Positions 1-11,300 of a DNA stretch of 64,000 nucleotides are shown here, in pieces (the stretch's first letter is position 1; every line of letters starts with the position of its first letter). Location: the NCBI RefSeq assembly GCF_964340395.1, contig NC_135560.1:6168598-6232597 (forward strand). The letters are read 5' to 3'. Under the pieces are notes generated by a model. That model was not told the DNA's origin. It saw nothing but the letters and a program-made list of their open reading frames with translations, and did not search any database. Made by a program: the position numbers and the translations under genes. The DNA is from Glandiceps talaboti (lineage: Eukaryota; Hemichordata; Enteropneusta; Spengelidae).

Positions 1-126
1 GGATGTTACTCGTTGTGCCCATGTCAAGAATATGTAAAATGTTTAAAATGATAAAACTTAATATAAGAAAATTCCAGACTTATACATTTAACTACGTCAC
101 ACAGCAAATATGGTTGTTTTTGTATA

Positions 127-132
127 TTTATT
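127..132 (-). promoter_or_regulatory. Poly(A) signal of the protamine-like gene
   Basis: AATAAA on the minus strand, about 105 bases past the stop codon of the protamine-like gene. It is the first such hexamer downstream and would give a short 3' UTR. Position is the only support. Confidence 0.5.
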
Positions 133-236
133 TACAATCTAAGGAATGGTGTTATTGACATTCAAATGTATCATCAAACTCGTCATAATTCCGACCAGCA
201 GAATTGTCAGCCAGATTCGTCATGTCGATCTTCAAG

Positions 237-641
237 TTAGCGGGCAGAACTTGCACGACGAGCGCGGCGACTTATGCGGCGACTTGCTCTTCTTGCCGTA
301 CTTGGTCGGCGGGCTGCCTGCTGTTTCTTTGCAGAGCTTGGTCTACGGGCAGAGCTGCGTCGGCGGGCACTTGCCTTGCTTGCCTTCTTGGCTTTCTTGG
401 CTCCAACTTTCTTGGCTGCAGATGTTCGGAGGAGAAAATATCAGAAAAAAAATTAAAACAAGGTAATTTAAGGAAAAACGAACTTGTCCTACTTAGCATG
501 CCAAAAGTAATGTAACTTTTTTTTTTCAAACTGGAATCACCCACCTTTGTATGCCTTGGTCAATTTACCGTAAGGCCCAGCTGAACTAGAGCGACGGCGG
601 CTCTGAGATCCTCTACGTGTTCTCATAGTTCTGGCAACCAT
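237..641 (-). CDS. Protamine-like sperm nuclear basic protein (2 exons)
   Basis: Exon 1 is 545-641 (ATG at 641, 32 codons plus one base) with donor AAAG/GTGGGT. Exon 2 is 237-415, after a long pyrimidine tract ending CTGCAG, with TAA at 237-239. The joined frame gives about 91 residues. The N-terminal part contains RTRRGSQSRRRSSSAG and a short GPYGKLTKAYK stretch. It is followed by a histone-H1-like AKKVGAKKAKKASKA segment and then an Arg/Ser tail with repeated SARR, RRPS and SRRISRRARR blocks. Only Lys, Arg, Ser and Ala are abundant, and there are almost no acidic residues. This composition is that of sperm nuclear basic proteins of the protamine-like type, which replace or supplement histones in sperm chromatin; the function is inferred from composition alone. 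The intron is about 130 bp. The GC-rich exon 2 stands out from its AT-rich surroundings. An Arg-rich ribosomal or splicing protein is less likely because no other domain is present. Confidence 0.72.
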
Positions 642-1153
642 CTTTGCAGTTTAACTCGAAAGTCGTGAACGTATCGAAATAATAAGAAAAAGTTGGGAAG
701 AGCGCTTCAGTGACGATGCTAACAGATCGGATTCCAAAGACGAAGTGACGTTCTATCCGTAAAACAGTCGGTCTTCATGACGTTCTATCACGTGTCTGTA
801 GAACGATTGTGGTGGGCACTTTAATATACCCGAATTCGTCTCGAATGGAAAAAAAACTACAGTAATGATAATATACATACCAACTGACGCATCCAGAATT
901 ATGACGCAAATCCACCATCTCGTTAGGGCACATCGATGGGAATAAGTGATATAGGAGATCAAACAATTTTTGTAATTTCCATTTTAAGAAAATACCCGGA
1001 TGTATTGCTATTGCAAATAATCTCGTCCAACGTTAACTCAGTCACGAGATTGTGCGACTGTGGATTGTTCTGAATATCATCAATGCTATGTCTGGAAGGA
1101 GACGTGGTGGTCGAATAAAAACAATGAAAAGAAAAAATCATGGTTGATAAATT

Positions 1154-1594
1154 TAAGGGTGACCCTATTTTTAAAAAAGTTTCTCAGTACTTTTTCATGG
1201 CAACTATAGGTCGGTTGGTCGATTTAAAGAAAAAGAAGTAAAAAAAAAGCATTTCTCTGCATCTCCTTTTCCTTCTCTCTATCTTGCTTTTATTGGATTC
1301 CTGGTAATAAGCCCTTTCCAAACTTCTCTACACAATTGTCATGTCCCCCTCCACTTGAATAACTTCCATCATGAAAAAATACTCTGTTCGTGAACAAGTG
1401 TCGCCATCGCCACCATGACTGTAGATGACATTGAGTCTATACTCTTGCTTGTTCTTGCCAGAAAGGGTGCTGTTTGGCAAAATATTATGGACGGGTGCAA
1501 ATAAAAATATTTTTTTCATTTTGGTGTCAGAGCTGAAAATTTGGGTCAGTCCTGTAATGAGAATTAGAAACAGAAAATAAATAGGGTTACCCTA
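1154..1594. mobile_element. Non-autonomous TIR element, family A, long copy
   Basis: The ends are inverted: left AGGGTGACCCTATTTTTAAA, right AATAAATAGGGTTACCCTAA. Internal stretches match the element at 6052-6266, including a GTCGGTTGGTCGATTTAAA region, a TTGCTTGTTCTTGCCAGA region and GAGCTGAAAATTTGGGTC. It has no coding capacity. It is probably a MITE of an unidentified DNA transposon. Confidence 0.6.
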
Positions 1595-2830
1595 AATGGG
1601 TATCTCCTAGACAGATAACATAAGCTTACCACTAGTATGTAAAATGCTCAAAAAATTCAACTGAATAATTACACCTATATTTTAAAATCCCCTCCTCCAA
1701 AAAGAAAACCCTGCACCAAACACACAAGCAAACACACAAACAAACAAACAAACGAGTGTGGTAGATACATTAAAAAAATGATAATATAATACAGATTACC
1801 AAATCATAAAAAAACTGCAACATGTGAAAATATGGTCGAAAACTTCTTCACATTGCTTCTGATCACAGAATACACATACAACATGACTCACAACTTTTGG
1901 CAAGTCAAACCAGGCTAAACCAAACTTTCCCCATCGGATTTTCTACTGTAGAGAAAATGCAAGAATGAGTGTATGGAGCAGTGTTTTGAAGATAGCAGAG
2001 TTGAATAGCTGCAGGACATGCAAAACATTTATAAATACGATCAATATAGTTATTACCTGGTAATCTGGTACTAGTCCCTTGAGAGAAAGTCTCATAATCT
2101 TCAAATGTTTTAAGTTTGTTATTCATTTTAGTTTTTAAGGAAAATGTCTTCATTTTACTTCTTTTAATTTCCTCCCAGTTATGTACTTAGTCACCTCCCA
2201 AGGGCTTCGGTATTACCTGACTGTTTCATGATCACTCATTTAGGTTTTCAGTTCACACAGAACACAGGTGTGCACTGTTTTTTTTTTTAAAGTTTTGTTC
2301 AAATAAAGAATGAAAACACCAGGAGATTTAAGTAAGGCTAGCATATTTATAACGAGTCATCCAGACTGCAAAATGGAAAACAGTTGTAACATTCAAAAAT
2401 CTATTGCTCAGCATCTCTTCACTAATATTGGTGACTTAAAAATTTCTCGTTTTTTTTGAAGTATCGTTTTGGCAAGAAGATAAGATAAAGAGACACGTCT
2501 AAACGTAAACACAACCAAACAAGATAGCTGCCAAAACTCTAGTGGGATGGCTATTTTCACAGATAGAAAGTTTACGCATTTTAGATATTATCTGACCTAC
2601 CCTGTTACTGTAAGCTGGGACCAGTATCATCTTTACGAGAGTGAACACAAGTAACAACTTTTTATCACAAATAAACAAGAGTAATTAAAATATTTATGCA
2701 TTGTGATGTTTGAATGTATGGAAAAGTAACAGACACATAAATTATAGAGATTGGATGCGACATAGTGATCACTTGAAATGTCTATCCAGTTATTGAACAA
2801 ATTACTTCCTTTGTGTTTTGGCATTGTTTT

Positions 2831-3185
2831 TTTTAAGTGGCCATATGGAGGAGGATTGGGTATTTATGTTGGATTTTTAATTTATAAAACAATTTTATCA
2901 TGGCTTCTTTCTTGAAAAATCAATGTGAAACAACAAAGACCAAGTCTGTGTTTGTAACTCAATACATTGCAAAAAGCTAAAAAAAATGTGTACAAATTTT
3001 GTTATCATATGTACAATAACAAATATTTTACACATTTATTATACTTTTCCAATTTATTGAGTTACAAAAAAAGACTTGGAATTAATGTGTTGTTTCACAT
3101 TGATTTTTCAAGTAGGAAGCCATGATAAAATTGTTTTATAAATTAACATTCCAACATAAATACCCAATCCTTGCCACTTTAAATA
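2831..3185. mobile_element. Foldback element with ~130-bp inverted arms
   Basis: The left arm (about 2831-2965) is repeated inverted at about 3055-3185. Matching landmarks are GGATTGGGTATTTATGTTGG against CCAACATAAATACCCAATCC, TTATCATGGCTTC against GAAGCCATGATAA, and TTGAAAAATCAATGTGAAAC against GTTTCACATTGATTTTTCAA. The roughly 90-bp AT-rich centre would form the loop. No ORF is present. Confidence 0.75.
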
Positions 3186-3980
3186 GAAGAACAGTCAAGT
3201 TACTGTCAAGTAGAAAAATATAATTGTATTGTAGAACTGTACAGTTTATATATCATTTTTTTTCAAAATGTTTATCCACTTGCCAACCATCCCTGTTATC
3301 TTTGCAATATACATCACCATTTCACTGTTGCTATGGGTATGGTCCAGTTGCTATGCATATTTGACTACAGCAATATAGTTTTACTAATTAAAAATCTAAA
3401 AATCCACAGTAATTATGCTAGTCATCTATATGCAAATTCCTTATCTGAAAATGAGTGGATGCCGACACATATTTGATCATAAATTAATGTTTTATTCATA
3501 AATTTCATAAAAAAGTAGACTTTTGATTTCTATAACTGCTACACTTAGAAAATGAATCAGCTTTCCACCTTATCTAGCACCAATAAATCATGGCACTTGG
3601 TCCTCATACATGTAGCTTAGAACCTTTTGCTCTTGTTGGATGATCCAAGAGTGCCATAGATCTCACCCTTCAGTTGCCGCCCTAAAATTTAATTTCTACT
3701 GCACGTAGTAATGGCTCCATCCACTTACATACTGTAATGTTGTGTGGGGGAGTATCATGGTTGAATCACTCAGAAAATGTTTCCCTTTGTAATTGGTTGA
3801 TCATGTTTTTTTGGCACATAAATCCACTGAGTACTGATTTACATCATGAGGTTGACAACAATGATGTCATTTGACACAGCTGGCAGATTCAAAATCCAGT
3901 CAGGTAACAATTTACACAACTTTTCTGGAGGCATTACTCAAGTTAAATATTGAATTCATGTATATATATACTATGAAATG

Positions 3981-4491
3981 TAAAAGCTGCACTAGCTGCA
4001 ATTGGAACGCTTTTTGTTTTTTTGAAAATGTTTATTAGGTACAATAACTTACTCATAATATTGTACACCATAAAAAGTATCACATCATCTATGGGTAAAC
4101 ATATATTTTGTAGCTGTATGCAAGATAAATCAAATCAAATTGATTCTGGGGTCCGCACCTAAATATCAGTGCCCTCAATGGCGATCACAATTTTGACCTG
4201 TTTCTGTACTGATTATGGATAATATCGACCACTGGTTAACATGTACAATGTTTAATTATTGGTGTTTTAACAATTTTTAGTGAAAATATTGTGGTTATCT
4301 GATCTAAAAATGATACTCCAGTTACAACTAGTACAGTTTTAACATGGTAACTGATTCAAAACCAAGCTTTTGCTCAAGATTCAAACTTGTCACCAGACTA
4401 CCTACAGATAATATTAAACACTTTTAGTGAATACATTTTAGTTATTTGATGAAAAAAAAATATTCCAGTTGCTGCAAGTGTAGGTTTAAAG
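3981..4491. mobile_element. Non-autonomous TIR element, family B, copy 1
   Basis: The left end TAAAAGCTGCACTAGCTGCA is inverted at the right end, CAGTTGCTGCAAGTGTAGGTTTAAA. The whole length aligns by eye with 59784-60290: shared ACTCATAATATTG, ATCATCTATG, TTTGTAGCTGT, GCCCTCAAYGGCGATCA and GATTATTGGT-type blocks. Non-coding MITE-like repeat. Confidence 0.65.
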
Positions 4492-5070
4492 TGGTATACA
4501 TTGATACTGAAATATGGCTTCTTCATGTCATACAGTTTATAAAAGTGTGTCCCATTGGATGATAATAGGCAATGTAGGATATTATAGAGCTGCTCTGCCA
4601 ATCAGTGAAAGTCTAACAATGTCACAATCATTGTGTTTGTTGTTCACAGGTTGTGTATATTCTGTGATGTGTTTTCAGCCATGATTTTTGTAAAGATTTC
4701 CTTGTGGTTGACAGACTTCAAAGAAGTACAGAATAGATGTAGTCTGGGTAGAACTTTGGTCTGGAATTGTCGATCACCAACATCCCAATTACGTATTGGG
4801 TAATCTGTACAGAGAAGAATGATAAGTAGTTAGAAATGCTGTGCTATGCTCTACTCTGATGCATCAGTGATCCTGAGATGTGATATTGTCATACATGGTC
4901 AAGTGTGCTTGGGAGAGATGGAGCGAATTGAATTAATGGTGATTTATTTGTTTTGGCTGTAAACACCTTGTTATTAAACACACTTTAGGTGTGGTATGGT
5001 TGCTGTGATTTTATGTATCAGTTTTGGAATATTTCTTTTTACCCTGGCCACTGAAAACACCTATTGTTAT

Positions 5071-5280
5071 GGGAGAAGTCATGGTTGCTAGGGATGTTAT
5101 TGTCTGTTTTGTGTGATATTTCCCTGACCTGATTCTACTTTTAGTGCATGGCACTTTGGTTGGTCAGTTGCTATGGGAGAAGTCATGGTTGCTAGGGATG
5201 TTATTGTCTGTTTTGTGTGGTATTTACCTGACCTGATTCTACTTTTAGTGCAAGGCACTTTGGTTGGTCAGTTGCTATTG
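5071..5280. repeat. 104-bp tandem duplication
   Basis: GGGAGAAGTCATGGTTGCTA starts at 5071 and again at 5175. The unit runs through TTTTAGTGCAWGGCACTTTGG and is nearly identical in the two copies. It lies just beyond the CTC1 stop codon, inside the probable 3' UTR. Confidence 0.8.
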
Positions 5281-5301
5281 AAGGGTCATGGTTACTGATG
5301 A

Positions 5302-8300
5302 TCAAAATTCCCACAAACTTTCAAGGGATGACTTGAATTTACAAGACTTCCACAGGAAAAAAATGAATGGCTCACCATAACCTCTACTGTCTGTGTCTTG
5401 GTTAGGTTGGAACTGTTTACAGCATAACATCACAGGTCTGCACACTAGCTGACTTGTACACATTGTATGTAATACTTTCTCAACTGGATTCACACGACCA
5501 TAGTGTTCTAATTCCTGGTATCAAGTGAAACAATAAGTAATATTTTAGCAAAAAAAAAACAACAACCCAACATTTTGTTACAAAGATGTTGTAAAGTAAA
5601 CTGTTCACAGGATAAGGATTTGATGAAAACTGACATTTCTGGGCTAAACTATTCATCTTTTAAAACTTATTGGTTGTTTACTGTCTTACCAAGTACAACA
5701 TCAGTTACATTAATTTTTGTTTCATGTCCATCATTTCAACAATGTCTCTTTACAGGACACTTCCATTACGGCTTTAGTGAAAAGGACAGTTTTATCAAAA
5801 TCAAAGTCACAAGTGTCTTTAAACTTGTTTAACCCATGGCCATCACAATGAATCTGTAAATCTCCCAGTAAACCAAGTCATCAATACATGTGCTACCCAA
5901 CTAAGCCTTTGTTACACACCTGTTCTTACTGGTAAGGTAAAGTGTGTATAAACATTTCACCCAAACCTTGACCAGGCAGTGAAATGGGTTTAACAGGTCA
6001 TTTTAAAGGAAAACATTAGTAATTTTGTTCAAGGCGAAGCCAAGGACAAAATAAGGGTGGCCCTATTTTTTTTATGTTTCTCATTACTTTTCATGGCAAC
6101 TGTTGGTCGGTCGATTAAAAAAAATTGACAGTCTAGACACTTGCTTATTCTTGCCAGAGAGGGTGCTGTTAAGCAAAATATGGTATTTTTTATTATGATG
6201 TCGGAGCTGAAAATTTGGGTCGGTCGGGTAATGAGAAACAAGAAAAAAAAATAGTGTCACCCTAAGAGACATTTGCTGTTATAATTTACTCCGGTAAACT
6301 CACACTCCTGTAACCTTTGACATTGTGCAGGTGAAAGGTCAAGATAGTACTTACTCTGTTGTATTCATTGCCTTTGTGTCTGTAAATGACCTCCCCGCTT
6401 TTGTAAACACACTCCTGTAACCTTTGACATTGTGCAGGTGAAAGGTCAAGGAGAGAGGCCACTTGATCATCATTACAATATACATTGGCTTCAAAGGTGC
6501 CATCTTCAATTATGAAACTGAAAACAGAAAAAATAAATAAATAAAATCAGCCACTCAAAGAAAAACTAAGCTATTACAGATCCCTTCCTTCCTCAATAAA
6601 AATGCTTCATAGACAAATTTTGCCAGGTTACATACTATATAATTTGCATATGCAGTTTCTCCAAACAGAATACTAACATGAAATGAGTTGTAATAATCGA
6701 CAAAAGTGGAAACATAATATACAGACCCCTGCAACATCTCTGCATATCAAAACAATTACCATATCAATACACACTTGGCAGGAGAGCAAGAAAATTATAT
6801 GGCTGAGAATGTGGGGAAATTTTTCTGGCTTTTGCCAGAGTTTTCGTTGAGTTTTGTGTCACAAATAGAGAAGGAAAATCAATGCAATATAGACATGATG
6901 TGTTAAAACTTTGCATCACCTTAGAATGCCATTTGACTTGCGGTAATGGAAACTTTGCTTGAGAGACGATAAACGTTCGTTTCCACAGAGATAGAAGGAA
7001 TAAATTGGATTTTTTTCCAGGATTTCATACAAGTGATTAGAATTTAAAGGATGCCACAGACTACTGGAAGAAGTATGCGAACCCTGATCTCCATTAATAA
7101 CCACAGAAAGACAACCCCTTCCTTACCTAGTCTAGGGGCTATCTGTGGCTTCAAATCTCTAGATCATCTCTCCACCCCATCTAGTGCAATGAGAAATCAT
7201 GAACTTGAAGATGTCCATGCAAATGAGTAAACCTCCAACTGTTAGAATGATGTACACAGTGTGTAAGTAGCATCCTGAGCTGACAAATATACCATATTTG
7301 GACATTACGTAACTACCGGTACCCCCCAATAAACCCTAACTTAGGATTGGGCAGAATTTTCTATGATTGATTAACAAAGACATGATGTTACTGACTGCGT
7401 GGGTGGCTTCAGTTGAATTTGGAATTCTATCTCAGAACCTCACTGAGCTAGACGTGTAGTGAGAAGAATTGAAGCCACTGACAGCCTCTAGACTAACCCT
7501 TACCTTGCTCTTGCTATAAATGTACTATTCGTTGACAAGCAGTAATGTCTGGTATTAGTACAGCAACCTTGTTTGAAGATATCACCACACTCACTACAGG
7601 AGAATCTGAAATAATACAAAAAATGGTCTCAATTTTGACTTGTGATAATAAATCACGACAAGTCTGTAAACCACTTTTTTTCTGGTGTGTTTGTCCAGCC
7701 CATGCAGTCAGCAGATCTGGGGGAGAAACACAAAAATAACCCTCCCTACTTCAGTGAATACAACTGCAGAGCTAATCATGAACAAGCAAATGACATCTGC
7801 CCCCACATACACACTTGCTCTAAAGTACTAAATAAAAAGAACAGCCATAATTAGTAGACTGAGTGACAGGTTTGTTGAGAATAAAAAAACAAAAAAATTG
7901 CTTCATTGTACCACTTTACAGAAAATGTCCTGACCAGAAACAATTCTTTTTTTTTTTTACCCTAACTCTAAATTTTCAGTCGCAGCAAAATTGTACAGAT
8001 ATAGTTATTTATCCTCTTCATACCAAATTGTATCATGGACATTGGAGAGAAGTAGGAAAAAGACATTGTGGAGGTTTCCTAAACAATTTCTACTCAAAGA
8101 AGTTTCTTTTCATTTAATTTGGCAAAAAATGGAAATGTACCAAAATTTTGTTTGGAAAGCAGTTCACGATTTCTTTACTCAGCACCATTAAAATACCTTA
8201 AAAAATTAGCCTTCCATCTTTTACCCCAAAATGCCTACAGGACCATTTTCTAGCTGCGACTTTTTCTGGACTAATATTACATTTGACTTCTCAACAGCAT

Positions 8301-11300
8301 AAAACTCTCCTTACACTAGTATTGGTATATATGTAGACATAATGTGAATGTTGCTACATGGTCAGGTTTGGTGCTAATAACAAAATACTTAGCTTGGCCT
8401 CATTACAAGGACTCAACTGACACTTTAAAGGCCATGGTTTCAATCCCAGGTTCTCTCATGAGTGTCACCTCATCAATGGCACCATGAGGATTGCGTAGAA
8501 TTATTTTTCTGTTCAGAACCTACTTTTACTAAAGCTTTCCCAGACGATTGTTTTTCTCACCTAGATTTTAATGCTGAAGTGCAAGGGACTTGCTGATTGG
8601 CTGGCAGCCATCTGTAATTTTGTCTCAACCCAATCAAAATCATTGTTAATCTAATATGGTGTATAGTACACCTATTGTGCATCTAACTGTATTTATGAGA
8701 AGTGTTTAGCAATAAATTAACTGAAAGTTCGATACCAGACTTTTAGCACACTTCCAGTTAATTATTCATAGAGTCTTCATGTGCATACACACAGGGTGAT
8801 TTGTAATATGTGTATACCTACCTTAAACTGATATGCTTTACAATAACAACATGGGCATATATTTGAGACACTGCTAGCACTACAGTGTTAGTTACGTCAC
8901 GCTGTACGTATTCACACAGGTACTTGTGGGCCACTGTAGATACTTCTTTGACTCTCTCTTCAGCTGTGATGCCAGCTGTGGGATCATTTCTGTACAAAAC
9001 AAGACAATTTCATACAAACAAGGTAAAAGCATGTCTAATCACAGGCTTAGAAGCGACACTTTACTTTGAAGATGAGAAAAGACATTTTGAAATCAAGAAT
9101 TGGTACTTTTATTTGATTTTAATAAAATCGTAGACAAACAAAATAACAATTTTGATTCAATTTGATAGATACAAATTCCCAATTTTCCTCTGTGAAAAAT
9201 CCTTTCTGAAAAATTTAACAATCTGGGAAATATAACGGCAGTATTTCCATCTTGTCTTGTATCCAGTGTGTCCAGTACGCCAATTTGACAGGTCACTGAT
9301 GCGTAGTAATTTCTTGTGATGTACCAAAATTTGGTGTTCCCCTATCTTTTATTATGTTGCGACTCACAAGAAAACCATTTTATTTTTATCATTTTGAACC
9401 ATAACAAAAAGTTTGTCTTTCACTGGAGAGAATATTACTTGCATCTGGTGTTCAAGTATTCTGCCACAATAGAACACTGATGTAAAAGTGGTACATCCTC
9501 ACCTGTTTGATGAGCTGCCAACTGCAAACCTGTCAACACTCACTGATGAATTGCTCAAATATTGACAATAGATGTTGGACTTTCTGGAGGTACACTTATT
9601 GAGGTTTCTACCGAAAAAAAAAGTTAAAATATATTCAGAAAAACTAGTGTTATCTCTGAGTATAATAGCAACGATACCAAGCCCTCATGTCATTTCTGAG
9701 TCTTTCTTTGATATATTAATTAAGCATAGTCCCAAATCACCCACACCAAATCTCTCTCCCTAATCAATGCATTCTGGGGAATATTTCATGTCCAACATTG
9801 CATGCTGAGTGATCAAGGTAACTTCATGATAGGTTTCCATGTCTGAAAGGCGAGCAATACATCTTAATTATATAAAACGGGCCCCATAAGCCAATTTTTC
9901 ATGACTTGCAAGAAATGTACTGCATGACATCCAGAGCAACTTGGGATTACATTTCCACAGACTCTGGTCTGGGTGGTTTCGTAGCACAGCCCACAGCATT
10001 GAGAGACTAGGGTTTGTGAATGTTATCACATATAAATTCTATAAATTTTTACCTGAAGGTAACAATTGCACCTGGTAGCAAACCCATTGGATAGGAGACA
10101 CTGTCTAATTCAAGATAAATATACAACCTATCTGGTGTAGAGATATCACAAACCAACAAACGAATAGCTTTATTGTTGAGCGTAGACACACCTGTGGTTA
10201 AAATAAACACAAAATATCAATCAGTAATTGTGATCATTTCCACGAGAACACATCACTAAACTTTCAGCTATGTTGCATTATTCAGCCTTATTAGTCTTTC
10301 TAAGTTCTAAACCCCTGGCGATCATGAGCGAACAGTGCTGGCGGATAGCGTAGCATGAATGTTGCATCTTACAGTCTACCCCATCACTAGCTATTACAGC
10401 AAAGATGAGGACAATTTTTGTACTGTATATAGAACTTTTCATAAGGTAAATACATTTTGAGTAACAGAAAACAAAACTAAGATATGTTGTGTTGTTCAGC
10501 CTAGTGAGTCATACATGATAGCATGGCACAAATGTCATATATCTTACAGACTAGCTGAAAACCAGATTTTGAAAAACCTTGTTCAATAAAATTTGTAAAC
10601 AAAGTATCAAATTTCTAAGTTGCTTGATCCATTGTTAAGTCAACTATAAGGTTGATACACATTTGTAACCTTTTTCCCTTGATTGACGATACAAAATAGA
10701 TCTCAATTATGTACTCTAGCTAGAGCAGAATCTCATAGCATATTGTCTGCATTTTGCTGTTGTACTGTCAGAAGTACATTCAGGTTTGTCCTAGCCACTC
10801 TGTTCATAAAATGCATGTAACACACATACACACACACACACACACATACATACATACATACATACATACATACATACATACATACATACATACATACATA
10901 CATACATACAAACACTCTAGAAAACATACACACACATTAAACTCCCATACATGTGTGTAGTTGAACATATGCACACACGCATTGTCACATATTTGTCATA
11001 CTTGCACTCATACAAACACATATATACACACGTGTATATGTGTGCATATAAATACATACACTCACACATAATATGTATGCCTGCACATAAACACATGCAT
11101 GCATGAATGCACATATAAACATACACACATACACATGCACATACAAACTTACATGTTACTCAAACATGTGCACACATACATATGGTCACATATTAGTCAC
11201 AAATGCACTAACACAAACAAATAAATACACATGTGTACATACAAACATATATGCATGCACATGCACACACACACACACACACACAAACAAACAAACAAAC

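Larger units (their letters stand above)
642..5301. other. Intergenic region with repeats, no gene recognised
   Basis: No ORF or exon chain could be supported between the protamine-like gene and the last CTC1 exon. The region holds a TIR element (1154-1594), a large foldback (2831-3185), a 0.5-kb TIR element (3981-4491) and a 104-bp tandem duplication (5071-5280). An AATAAA on the minus strand at 4943-4948 is a possible CTC1 poly(A) signal. Confidence 0.6.

Noticed and set aside
272-544. 90-residue single-exon minus-strand ORF over the protamine-like gene
   Set aside because: It reads through the intron in a different frame. The spliced two-exon frame is far more basic and runs in one frame to a stop.
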